A DNA stretch of 64,000 bases from Elusimicrobiales bacterium. GTDB lineage: Bacteria > Elusimicrobiota > Elusimicrobia > Elusimicrobiales > UBA9959. The DNA is taken from contig JAQTOU010000003.1 in assembly GCA_028713125.1 (NCBI GenBank), positions 124,001 through 188,000 of the forward strand, read 5' to 3'. Below, one piece after another: positions 46,750 to 55,655 of the stretch. How positions within the stretch are numbered: the first letter of the stretch is position 1; each line of letters begins with the position of its first letter. The notes below the pieces were generated by a model. It saw only the letters and a program-made list of their open reading frames with translations, did no database searches and was not told where the DNA came from. The position numbers were made by a program, and so were the translations under genes.

Positions 46750-49005
46750 TTATAAAAGCCTGCGGACCACTTCCAGCAGGTCGCTCTGGTCGAAACTGCT
46801 TTTGACGATATAGGCGTTGGCGCCGGAGTCGATGCCGCGCTCGCGGTCCTCGGCGGATTCCAGCGCTGTCACCAGCACCACCGGCAGCCCGGCGGTTTTT
46901 TTGCCGGCGCGGATCTTCGCCGTCAGTTCGAAGCCGCTCAGCCGCGGCATATCTACGTCTGAGACCACCAGGTCGAATACTTCGCTGCGGACCTGCGTGA
47001 CGGCGTCCATGCCGTCCACGGCCGTCTTTACCAGGTAGCCGGCCGTTTCCAGGATATTCTTAAGCAGCGTGCGCGAAGTGATGGAATCGTCCGCCACAAG
47101 GATGCGCGCTTTCCCGGTTTTAGCGTTTTCAGCCGCGGCCGCGGGCTGCGCCGAGGCCGCCGCGCGCAAGGCCGACCTCAGCAGGTCGGAAATATTAAGC
47201 ACGGGCGCCACCTGCCCCGTGCTGAGCACCGTAGCCCCCGCGATATTGCGCACGCGGGCCAGCTGCCTGCCCAGGTTCTTTACCAGGACCTGGTGTTCGT
47301 CGAGAACCTCGTCCACGAAAAAAGCCATGCGCTGCCCGGAGAAGGTCACTACCATCGCCTGGACATGTCTGTCGGCGGCCGCGGGATTGCCGCGGAGGAC
47401 CGGCAGTCCCAGCGCCTGGCCGAGCCTGACGGCCGACAGGACCTGCCCGTCAAGCCGGATGGTCTCCCTGTTCTCTACGGTCTTGATCTCTTCGCGGCTG
47501 ACGCGAAGAACGCGCTCGATATTCACGGAGGGCAGCACGAAGACCTGCCCTTCCTCCCTGACCAGGACGCCCCTGAAGGTGGCGAGCGTCATGGGAACCA
47601 GCAGGCGGAACGTGGTGCCCGCCTGCGCCTGCGTCTCCATGGAGATGACGCCGCCCAGTTTTTCCACTTTTTCCCGCACGATCGCCAGGCCCAGGCCGCG
47701 CCCGGAGACGCTGGTGATGATCGGGCTGGTAGACAGCCCGGAGCTGAAAATAAAAGCGCCGATCTCGTCCTGGCTCATTTTCTCGGCGTCTTTTTGCGGA
47801 ACCAGGCCGGCCTTGACCGCTGCGCCGCGCACCAGGCCCGCGTCCACGCCGGCGCCGTCGTCGGAGACGGAGATCTCCAGCTGCCGGTTTTCATTGGCCG
47901 CGAAGGTCAGTATGATGGTTCCGAGCGGCGGCTTATTCCGGATCGCGCGTTCCGCGGGCTGTTTTATGCCGTGGTCCACGCTGTTGCGCAGCAGGTGGAT
48001 GAGTGGGTCTTTCAGCTCTTCCAGGACGCGCTTGTCTATTTCCACCTCGGCGCCCCGGATGACCAGTTCCGCCTCTTTGCCCTGCCCGCGCGCCAGGTCG
48101 CGGACCAGCCGGGGGAAGCTTTCCGTCAGCGACGAAACCGGGAATATCAGGATCCCTTTCATGTTCTCGAGGTGGTCGTCCACCATGCGCCTGAGAGCGC
48201 GCTGGTCCTGTTCTACCGACCGGGTCACGGCGGCAGTCTGGTGGATAAGGGTATTCAGGCGCGTCTCGTTCCACTCCAGCAGTTCATTCCACTCCGGGCC
48301 TGCAGAGAGACGCTCTTTCCATTTGGCCGATTCCGTTCTCCACAGATCCAGCGAGCGGCAGAGCTCCTGCAATTCGGCCGCGCGCTGGCCGATGGCCATT
48401 TTGGCCGAGATCATTTCTTCCGCCTGCAGGAGGAGCGGGTCCAGCCTGGCCGCGGGAATTCTTACTGTTTCGGCCGACATGGACGGTTTTCCCGGGTGGG
48501 GTCGCGGCTCGGTCTGCGTCTCCACGGCAGGCAGGATGGAGATGTTCCGACCCGCTGCCGGGGGCGCCTCACTCGGCCCTGCGGGCGGCGCGGTTTTCCT
48601 GGACATGCCCGCCAGCTTCTTTATCTGTTCGCGGGCGCGCGCCTGGACCTGGGGGGAAGTTTCTTCTTCCGTCCCCTCTACGAGTTGCGTGATGATATCC
48701 ATCGCCTCGTGAAGCGCCTGGTACAATTCCGGGCCCGGGGCGAGTTCCTGCTTTTTCAGCGCGGAAAAAACGCTCTCTACCGGCTGGCAGAGGGACTCGA
48801 TAGTCTTCAGGCTGACGGAGCCGGCCGCGCCCTTAAGACTGTGCGCATCGCGGAAGATGGTTTCTATCACCTGCGCCCGCAACTCCGGGGCCAGGGTCTT
48901 TTCCAGTTCCATCAGGCCGGAGGAGATCGCGCGCAGGTGCTCCTGCGCCTCCGCCCTGAAGGTGGCTCTCAGCCGCTTAAGGAATTCTTCGTTTTCCGTA
49001 GCCAT
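46750..49005 (-). CDS. cheA: CheA-REC hybrid kinase
   Basis: HPt RDAHSLKGAAGSVSL; LLRNSVDHGIK; GRGLGLAIVREKVEKLGG; C-terminal ILVADDSITSRTLLKNIL..LVVSDVDMPRLSG. Confidence 0.93.
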   Translation of the reverse strand: MATENEEFLKRLRATFRAEAQEHLRAISSGLMELEKTLAPELRAQVIETIFRDAHSLKGAAGSVSLKTIESLCQPVESVFSALKKQELAPGPELYQALHEAMDIITQLVEGTEEETSPQVQARAREQIKKLAGMSRKTAPPAGPSEAPPAAGRNISILPAVETQTEPRPHPGKPSMSAETVRIPAARLDPLLLQAEEMISAKMAIGQRAAELQELCRSLDLWRTESAKWKERLSAGPEWNELLEWNETRLNTLIHQTAAVTRSVEQDQRALRRMVDDHLENMKGILIFPVSSLTESFPRLVRDLARGQGKEAELVIRGAEVEIDKRVLEELKDPLIHLLRNSVDHGIKQPAERAIRNKPPLGTIILTFAANENRQLEISVSDDGAGVDAGLVRGAAVKAGLVPQKDAEKMSQDEIGAFIFSSGLSTSPIITSVSGRGLGLAIVREKVEKLGGVISMETQAQAGTTFRLLVPMTLATFRGVLVREEGQVFVLPSVNIERVLRVSREEIKTVENRETIRLDGQVLSAVRLGQALGLPVLRGNPAAADRHVQAMVVTFSGQRMAFFVDEVLDEHQVLVKNLGRQLARVRNIAGATVLSTGQVAPVLNISDLLRSALRAAASAQPAAAAENAKTGKARILVADDSITSRTLLKNILETAGYLVKTAVDGMDAVTQVRSEVFDLVVSDVDMPRLSGFELTAKIRAGKKTAGLPVVLVTALESAEDRERGIDSGANAYIVKSSFDQSDLLEVVRRLL

Positions 49006-49015
49006 GGTCCGTGCC

Positions 49016-50647
49016 CTAGACTTTAAACTGTTCCACCAGGCCCTTCAGCTTCAGCCCCAGCTCGTGCAGGTTCCTGGCCGCGGTCGTCGCCTGCTGCATG
49101 CTCGACGCGGTTTCTGCCCCCGCCTGGTTTATCATCCCCATGGACGTCTTGATCTGGTCCATGCCCAGCTGCTGCTGCTGGCTGGACGCCACTATCTGGA
49201 TTGCCGTCTGCGCCGCTTCGGTGCTGCTTTCGGCCAGCACGCGGATGGACTCCCCAGCCTGGGCTGACTGCTTTACCCCTGCCTCCACCGCTTTGCTCCC
49301 CTGTTCCGTGGCCATGACCGCCGCGCTGGTGGCTTTCTGCACTTCGGTCAGGATATTGCGCACCTGCGTGGTGGCCTGCTTTGACTGCTCTGCCAGGCTC
49401 TTGATCTCCTGGGCTACGACGGCAAAACCCTTGCCCTGTTCGCCCGCCCTCGCGGCCTCGATGGCGGCGTTGACCGCCAGCAGATTGGACTGGTCGGCGA
49501 TATCGGTCACCGAGGCGATGATGCCGCCTATGGACTGGCTGTGCTCGCTCAGGCGGACGATCGTGCGGGCTATGGCTTCCATCTGGTCGCGGATGAGGCG
49601 CATCCCGGCGGCGGTCTCGTCGGTGGCTTTCTGCCCGGCGGCGGAGACCTGCGCCAGGCGCTGCGCGCTGTCGGCCACGAGCTTCGCTTTTTGAGAAGAG
49701 AGCTGGGTGGCCTGCTGCACCTGCGCCACGGTGGAGGTGGTTTCGCTGATGGCGGAGGCGTTTTCGGCGGTGCCGGCGGCCACCTGGGTGGTGGCGGCCA
49801 GGATCTCGCTGGCCGACGCGCCCAGCGTGGAGACCCCCTCGCTGATGAGCGTTATGGAGGAACGGAGTTTTTCCGTCATCTGGCGGACGGCGCGCGTTAC
49901 CGCGCCGATCTCGTCGGACCGCGCCTCAACGGTAATGTTGTCCGACAGGTTCCCGGTCGAGATCCGCAGCGCCGCCTCGGAGACGACGCCGAGCGGCTTG
50001 GCGATGGTTTTGTTCAGGAACACGATCATTGAAATGCCGAAGAAAAAAGCGAGAGCCCCCGTCAGCCAGAAGAACTGTACCGACGATTTTGTTCTCTGGA
50101 TGTCCATGGCGATAGTTTTCTTTAAACTCTCCTGCTCCCTCTCCGAAAGCTGGGACGCGAGCAGCCGGATCTTGTCGTAACGGTCCGCCTGGATCCCGAG
50201 AGAATATTCCCTCGCCGCCTCCGCTTTCCCCTGGGCGATAAGGGTGATCTGCTGGTCCTGCGTTCTGCGATACTCCGCCAGGGTGCTCTTTATTTCCGCG
50301 AACTGGCTCTGGGACCTGGGATCCGGGTCCAGTTTTAACAAGGTCTCGATGAGTTCATCTATTAACAGGGTGCGTTCAGTGATGCTCTTCTCTATCGCCT
50401 TCTGGTCCGCCCTGCTGGCGGCCAGGGTCAATTCCAGCATCTGCCCGCGGTTGTAGTTCCAGTGATTCCTTAGCTCCATGAGGCTAATTATTTTATTGAA
50501 GCTGAACTCCTCGATCCGTTTTTCGGATCCGGCTATATCCGTGAGGCTTTTATCGGCGGTAAAAATAACTACGGCCGACAAAAGCAGGACCACGCCGAAG
50601 CCGACGATCAGCTTGGCGAGGGTGGAAATATTGTTGAACCATTTCAT
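49016..50647 (-). CDS. Methyl-accepting chemotaxis protein (4HB_MCP-like sensor, HAMP)
   Basis: N-terminal [44 protein letters not shown] hairpin tip. Confidence 0.93.
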   Translation of the reverse strand: MKWFNNISTLAKLIVGFGVVLLLSAVVIFTADKSLTDIAGSEKRIEEFSFNKIISLMELRNHWNYNRGQMLELTLAASRADQKAIEKSITERTLLIDELIETLLKLDPDPRSQSQFAEIKSTLAEYRRTQDQQITLIAQGKAEAAREYSLGIQADRYDKIRLLASQLSEREQESLKKTIAMDIQRTKSSVQFFWLTGALAFFFGISMIVFLNKTIAKPLGVVSEAALRISTGNLSDNITVEARSDEIGAVTRAVRQMTEKLRSSITLISEGVSTLGASASEILAATTQVAAGTAENASAISETTSTVAQVQQATQLSSQKAKLVADSAQRLAQVSAAGQKATDETAAGMRLIRDQMEAIARTIVRLSEHSQSIGGIIASVTDIADQSNLLAVNAAIEAARAGEQGKGFAVVAQEIKSLAEQSKQATTQVRNILTEVQKATSAAVMATEQGSKAVEAGVKQSAQAGESIRVLAESSTEAAQTAIQIVASSQQQQLGMDQIKTSMGMINQAGAETASSMQQATTAARNLHELGLKLKGLVEQFKV

Positions 50648-50680
50648 GATAAACGCTCCTTGTTTGACCGGTTGCAGGCT

Positions 50681-51223
50681 TTACTCCGCTTTCTGATTTA
50701 TGACGATCTTTTCGTCGTCCAGGATCTTTTCCGCGTCGAGTACTATCACGCCTTCTTTGGTAACGCCTTTCAGGTATTCCGCGCCGATCCCGGTGACGGT
50801 AGGGGGCGCTTCCTGGAGGGTGCCTTGGGGGATCAGGCGCGTGCCGAGAACGGCGTCCGCCAGTACCCCGAATTCCATGCTGTCATTGCGGATAAGGATC
50901 ACTTTATCGAGCTCGTTCAGGCTCTTTCCAGGAAGGCTGAAGAATTTTTTAAGGTCGACTACTGACAGGATCTGCCCGCGCACATTGATGAGGCCCAGCA
51001 CGAAGGGCGGCAAGCCCGGCAGCGGCGTGTAGTCTTTCAGCGGCTGGACCTCTCTCACATAAGCGGAGGCCAGGGCGTACGTTTCCGTGGCCAGGCGGAA
51101 TTCCATTATTTCCAGCAGGTCCTGCGCCGCGCCGGCCGCCGGTTCCTGCGCCAGGGCGCGGGCCCGCGCTTTGAGGATCAAGCGCTTGTCCGCAGCGCCG
51201 GTAGTGATTTGGTCCTGTTTCAT
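50681..51223 (-). CDS. cheW: CheW-like coupling protein
   Basis: VREVQPLKDYTPLPGLPPFVLGLINVRGQILSVVDLKKFF. Confidence 0.9.
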   Translation of the reverse strand: MKQDQITTGAADKRLILKARARALAQEPAAGAAQDLLEIMEFRLATETYALASAYVREVQPLKDYTPLPGLPPFVLGLINVRGQILSVVDLKKFFSLPGKSLNELDKVILIRNDSMEFGVLADAVLGTRLIPQGTLQEAPPTVTGIGAEYLKGVTKEGVIVLDAEKILDDEKIVINQKAE

Positions 51224-52659
51224 AGGTCCGCTCCCGTCAGGATGGTAGCCTGGATAATTTCCTTAAGTCGGCCCGCTGTCAGCCCCTCGGATTCAGGCAG
51301 GATATCCCCTTGTCCGAACTTGTTCAAAAGCGTCAGCGCATTCTCGAAATATTTCTGGGCTGCCGGCACATCTCCTCGGCGCAGCATCAGGTTGCCCAGG
51401 GAGTAGTAAGCCGGCGCGAAATCAGGGTCGAGGTAGAGCGTGCGCTTGAGCGAAGAGGCCTCTTCCACGCTGCGGTCCAGTTCCTGCAGGATTATCGCGC
51501 ATAGGAAATGGAGGCCGGGGTTCATCTTGTTGGCGGCTATGGCTTTTTCACACAGGGCCAGGGCTTCGGTGAGTCTGCCCTGGTTAGCCAGGGCCCGCAC
51601 CTCGAGCGACAGGGCGGGCGGGGTTTCCACGGCAACCTGCGGCGCCGGCCGCGCGGCGGGGACTTCAACGGCCCGCACTATAACGTTTTCCACGGGCCGG
51701 GGCGCTAAGGTTTCCTGCCCGGCGGCGGAAGCGGGTCCGGGCAGGAGCGCAAAATTTTCCGCGCCGGGAAGCGCCTCTTCGGCGGATAATGCCGGGAAGT
51801 TCCGGGTTTCCCGGTCTTCTTTGCGGTAAACGATAGCGCCGGGGAAGTTAACGGGCGTAAAAATATTAAAAACCTGCTGCGAGAGCTCGCTGGCTCCCAC
51901 CATCAGACAGCCGCCGCCCACCAGGGCGCGGAAAAAATTCCGGCCGACCTTGGCCGTGCTTTCAGGGGTAAAATACATGGTCACGTTCCGGCAGAAAATG
52001 ATATCCATGGCATTGGTATTGTTCAGGGGCGAGGGGTAGATATCCTCAGCCAGGTTCAGATAAGCGAAAGTGACCATCTTCCGGATCTCCGGCACGACCT
52101 CGTAGCGCCCTTTTTCTTTGGGGAGGAAATATTTTTCTTTCAGCCAGGGCGGCACATTCCGGAAAGACCAGTCGCCGTAAACTCCCGCCGCCGCCTTGCG
52201 CAGAACGCGGGGACTGATGTCCGTCGCCAAAATGGTGATATGCCAGTTTTCCGGGTCCGGAACGACCCGGCGCAGCGCTATCGCGAGCGAATACGGTTCC
52301 TCGCCGGTGGCGCAGCCCGCGCTCCAGAGCCGCAGCCGTTTTTCGCCGCCGGCCCGCGCGCGGACCAGCTCCGGCAGGATCCGGCCGCAGAGCGCGTCAA
52401 AAACCAGCGGCTCCCGCCAGAAATAGGTTTCGTGTATGGTCAGGTGGCTCGCCAGCGTGTCCAGTTGACCTGAAGTCAGCGGCGAAGCAAGCACCCAGCG
52501 CACGAAGGCCTCAGGGTCGGAAAAATCGAATTCTTTTGCAGCTGAAACGGTTTTGCGCTCCAGGTCTTCCCATTGTTCCCTGGGAAAATGGAGCGCCGTC
52601 TTGAGAGAAATATATTCGCTCAACTGTGACAGCAGGCTTTCCGGGAGAGATGTTTTCAT
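51220..52659 (-). CDS. cheR: CheR methyltransferase with C-terminal TPR
   Basis: TIHETYFWREPLVFDAL; LWSAGCATGEEPYSLAIAL; DIIFCRNVTMYF; TPR-like tail. Confidence 0.92.
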   Translation of the reverse strand: MKTSLPESLLSQLSEYISLKTALHFPREQWEDLERKTVSAAKEFDFSDPEAFVRWVLASPLTSGQLDTLASHLTIHETYFWREPLVFDALCGRILPELVRARAGGEKRLRLWSAGCATGEEPYSLAIALRRVVPDPENWHITILATDISPRVLRKAAAGVYGDWSFRNVPPWLKEKYFLPKEKGRYEVVPEIRKMVTFAYLNLAEDIYPSPLNNTNAMDIIFCRNVTMYFTPESTAKVGRNFFRALVGGGCLMVGASELSQQVFNIFTPVNFPGAIVYRKEDRETRNFPALSAEEALPGAENFALLPGPASAAGQETLAPRPVENVIVRAVEVPAARPAPQVAVETPPALSLEVRALANQGRLTEALALCEKAIAANKMNPGLHFLCAIILQELDRSVEEASSLKRTLYLDPDFAPAYYSLGNLMLRRGDVPAAQKYFENALTLLNKFGQGDILPESEGLTAGRLKEIIQATILTGADL

Positions 52660-53156
52660 TTCCCGGCTCCTGAAAGGGCGGCGTCCAGCTTTTGTTCCTC
52701 GTCGAGGGAAAGGAACCGGTCAAGATCGCAGATCAGGACCAGGCCGCCGTCTATTTTGGCGACGCCTTTGAGATGCTCCGCCAGGGGGGCGGCCTGGGCG
52801 GCGCTTGCGCTTTCCTGCTCCGTCAGCCCGCGGATCCCGGTAACTGAATCCGCCGCCAGCGCTACCAGCCGGCCGGCGGCGCGGGCTATGATAAACCGGT
52901 CGTCCTGGTCCATTTCGCGGTCCGGCAGGTGGAAGCGTTTGCGGATATCTATAACCGGGAGGATCTTTCCCTGCCAGTTTATCACTCCCAGCACTATCCC
53001 CGGCGCTTTTGGCAGCGGCGTGATTTCCACCGCGCGCACTATCCGCTCGACGGCCGAAAGATACAGGGCGTACAGGGGCTCGTCCAGCGTGAACAGGACA
53101 ATTTGATTTTGGCCGGCCTGTTTAAGGTCTTTCATTGGATATTCCGTCGGAAGCAA
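52656..53156 (-). CDS. cheW: CheW-like coupling protein
   Basis: VERIVRAVEITPLPKAPGIVLGVINWQGKILPVIDIRKRF; start possibly 53135. Confidence 0.9.
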   Translation of the reverse strand: MLPTEYPMKDLKQAGQNQIVLFTLDEPLYALYLSAVERIVRAVEITPLPKAPGIVLGVINWQGKILPVIDIRKRFHLPDREMDQDDRFIIARAAGRLVALAADSVTGIRGLTEQESASAAQAAPLAEHLKGVAKIDGGLVLICDLDRFLSLDEEQKLDAALSGAGK

Positions 53157-53218
53157 AGTCCGCTTTTAACCTCTCCGTGCCGCCCTGTGGAGATTCACCA
53201 TTTCCCTGGTCCCGCCTC

Positions 53219-54283
53219 CTAGACTATCCCGAACCGGACCCTTATGGCCGGCCAGATCTTGAGCAGCGAAAGGAGCATCGCCGCGAGGATCGGTCCGATG
53301 AGGACGCCTTGTATCCCGAACATCTGCAGGCCGCCGATGATCGCGATAAGGCCTACCAGCGGATGCGTATCGTCCCGGCCCTTGAGCACCAGGGGCCGCA
53401 CTAAATTATCGATCACGCCGGCCGCGAGAGCAATGGCTATCATTAGGGCCATTTGAAGCGGCGAGCCCTGGGTCGCGTAGAGATAGATCACGCCTGCCAG
53501 CGAAGCCGGGGCGGTGCCCAGCATCGGTATCCAGGCGAAAATAAAAGTCAGTCCTCCGGCTAAAAACGCGCCAGGCACTCCGATCGCCAGGAAACCGACC
53601 ACGATCAGGGCGGCCTGGGAAGCCGCCGCGGCCAGGCCGGCCAGGACGGCGGAGATAGTGGTGTCCCGGAACGACTTGACCAGTTTCTCCTGTACGCTCC
53701 GGTCGAATACGCCGAGCCCCAGAAGCCAATCCACGAACTCCTCACCATTGAGCAGGAAGAAGAAAAAGGCGAGCAGGACCAGGAGAAGCTGAAGCATCAG
53801 CTCCGGGAGGCCTTTGCCCAGTTTCAGCACGGCCGCGCTAGTGAACTGGCCGATGGTCTGTATCGCGTTCTTGATCTGCGCGTCGACCTGCTTCGGGTCG
53901 CCTATCACCGTCCTGACCACCTGCCAGCGGTTCAGGGCGACAGCGAGGGCTTTCGGGGAAAATTCCTTGAGCTCGGCCATGTTCTGTCCGATCGTGATCC
54001 CCTGCTTTACGGCCAGGATAGAGAAGCCGGTCAGCGGCGCTATGACCAGCGACAGGAGCAGGACCGTGACCGCGGTCGCGGCCAGCCGCGGGCCGAGCCT
54101 CTTTGCCAGGAGCCAGCGGTAGGCCGGATAAGTGAGCATGGCCAGCGTCCCGCCCAGGAACAGCGACAGCAGATAGGGCCCTGTCATCCATAAAACGGCG
54201 GCTATGCAGGTGAAGAGCGCCCCCAGGAAGGTGATGATATGTACCCGCTTGGTCACCGGGGTAACGGCAGGAGTTTGCGTCAT
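53219..54283 (-). CDS. AI-2E family (PerM/YdiK-like) membrane protein
   Basis: Multiple TM helices; GVPGAFLAGGLTFIFAWIPMLGTAPASLAGVIYL; LVGLIAIIGGLQMFGIQGVLIGPILAAML. Confidence 0.88.
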   Translation of the reverse strand: MTQTPAVTPVTKRVHIITFLGALFTCIAAVLWMTGPYLLSLFLGGTLAMLTYPAYRWLLAKRLGPRLAATAVTVLLLSLVIAPLTGFSILAVKQGITIGQNMAELKEFSPKALAVALNRWQVVRTVIGDPKQVDAQIKNAIQTIGQFTSAAVLKLGKGLPELMLQLLLVLLAFFFFLLNGEEFVDWLLGLGVFDRSVQEKLVKSFRDTTISAVLAGLAAAASQAALIVVGFLAIGVPGAFLAGGLTFIFAWIPMLGTAPASLAGVIYLYATQGSPLQMALMIAIALAAGVIDNLVRPLVLKGRDDTHPLVGLIAIIGGLQMFGIQGVLIGPILAAMLLSLLKIWPAIRVRFGIV

Positions 54284-54289
54284 AGAGGT

Positions 54290-54628
54290 TTAGGGAAGTT
54301 TGATCCCGTGGAAGAAGGCGTTGATGACCGAGAGCACGAGCGCGAAGACCAGCGCCCACCAGAAGCTGGCCACCTGGAAGCCCGGAACCAGTTTAGCCGT
54401 GATCAGCACCAGCGCGCCGATAATGACAAAGGTGAAAAGCCCCAGGGTCAGTATATTCAGGGGCAGTGTCAGCAGCATCAGCGCCGGGGCCAGGAACACG
54501 CTCACCAGGGCCAGCACTACCGCGACCATGACCGAAGTTCCGAAGCTGTCTATGGTCACGCCCGGAAGCAGGCGGGCGGTAACGAAAACCGCCAGGCTGC
54601 TGACCAGCAGATTTATCAGTATCTTCAT
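54290..54628 (-). CDS. Phage-holin-family-4 (PF04020-like) small membrane protein
   Basis: Four hydrophobic helices, VTARLLPGVTIDSF..LPLNILTLGLFTFVIIGALVLITAKLVPGFQV. Confidence 0.8.
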   Translation of the reverse strand: MKILINLLVSSLAVFVTARLLPGVTIDSFGTSVMVAVVLALVSVFLAPALMLLTLPLNILTLGLFTFVIIGALVLITAKLVPGFQVASFWWALVFALVLSVINAFFHGIKLP

Positions 54629-54655
54629 AAAACCTCCCTGTTTACTTTAGTTGCG

Positions 54656-54910
54656 TTAAACGGCTTGGCCGGTGATCTGCGCGACCTGCAGAGCGAAGTA
54701 CCGGCGAAGGAGGCGGGTGGCCGTCTGGCTCCGCCTTTCTTTGCGCGGCTTCTTCGGGGGTTTAACCGGAGTGGTCTTCGCGCAGGCGCCGGCTTTAAAG
54801 GAAGAACGGCGCGGAGTCAGGGCGTGGAGGGTCCTCAGAAGTTCTCCCTTGGTCGGCGGCCTGCGCAGCGGGCTGCTGAAAAAAACTATCTTTTTCAGGG
54901 TCGCTTTCAT
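54656..54910 (-). CDS. Small basic hypothetical protein
   Basis: 84-aa ORF, weak RBS; overlapping opposite-strand ORF also open. Confidence 0.35.
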   Translation of the reverse strand: MKATLKKIVFFSSPLRRPPTKGELLRTLHALTPRRSSFKAGACAKTTPVKPPKKPRKERRSQTATRLLRRYFALQVAQITGQAV

Positions 54911-54921
54911 TTTATCCGCCT

Positions 54922-55371
54922 TTAAAAGTAATACCGCAGGCCGAGGTCCATATTAATGTCCGTGCCGCCATGGTTGGAAAAGTGGACAACGGGAACCAGC
55001 TCGAGGAAGATCTCCAGCGGGTTGCGCGGCAGCCAGTAAGCGACGCCTGCTACGGCGCGCAGGCCGAAGCTGCTATCGTTGTGTGAAGAATTACCTATCT
55101 GGGCGCCGAGCCCGATATAGGCCGGTATTTTCCCCGCTTCAGGCTGCGGGAACACCCTTAAGCTGTGCCATAGGTAGTCGCCGTAGAGGGTCAAATTATC
55201 GTTGAAACCAAGGCCGGCGTCCAACGCTTTGCTGCCGTCAAGCCAGAACTTGGCCGTGGCGCCAGTCTGATTGCCGAGAACTATCCCGGCGCCGAAATCG
55301 CCGGCCTTCTGCGCCTGCAGCGGGCCGACACCTAGCGCGAATAAACAAGCCAGAACCATTAGAGTTTTCAT
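54922..55371 (-). CDS. Small exported outer-membrane beta-barrel-like protein
   Basis: Signal peptide MKTLMVLACLFALGVGPLQAQ; beta-strand pattern ending GLRYYF. Confidence 0.65.
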   Translation of the reverse strand: MKTLMVLACLFALGVGPLQAQKAGDFGAGIVLGNQTGATAKFWLDGSKALDAGLGFNDNLTLYGDYLWHSLRVFPQPEAGKIPAYIGLGAQIGNSSHNDSSFGLRAVAGVAYWLPRNPLEIFLELVPVVHFSNHGGTDINMDLGLRYYF

Positions 55372-55454
55372 AATCTCTCCTTATAAATGCGCGGAACTTA
55401 AGTCCCGCGTCGATACCTGCACTACTACGTTACCTTTCCCGCGCCTTTGCCGAT

Positions 55455-55489
55455 ATGCGGAGTTGTACCTCCCGGTATCGGTAATAGTC
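55455..55489 (-). promoter_or_regulatory. Motif copy C: GACTAT-N16-TACAAC-TCCGCAT (minus strand)
   Basis: Upstream of 55371, same orientation. Confidence 0.5.
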
Positions 55490-55540
55490 ACGAGACCCCC
55501 CTTTCTTTTAATAGGATACCCCTCAACTACCTGGCCTGCC

Positions 55541-55575
55541 ATGCGGAGTTATACGCCCGGTTATAGGTAGAATTC
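55541..55575 (-). promoter_or_regulatory. Motif copy D: GAATTC-N16-TATAAC-TCCGCAT (minus strand)
   Basis: Second copy in the same intergenic region, 86 bp from copy C. Confidence 0.5.
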
Positions 55576-55593
55576 CCGCCTTCGGCTTGACAT

Positions 55594-55622
55594 TTGACAA
55601 TACCGGCCGCAAACGGTAGAAT
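55594..55622 (+). promoter_or_regulatory. Sigma70-type promoter TTGACA-N17-TAGAAT
   Basis: TTGACA 55594-55599, 17-bp spacer, TAGAAT 55617-55622; upstream of 55656 CDS with aggggagg RBS. Confidence 0.75.
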
Positions 55623-55655
55623 TTGCTCAGATAAGTCCGGAGCAGGGGAGGAAAA

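Noticed and set aside
47293-49026. 577-aa and 547-aa + strand ORFs opposite cheA
   Set aside because: GC-rich antisense ORFs without recognisable domains; CheA motifs are on the minus strand.
54290-54628. Holin-like gene as evidence of prophage
   Set aside because: PF04020-type proteins are widespread non-phage membrane proteins; no lysis or structural phage genes nearby.
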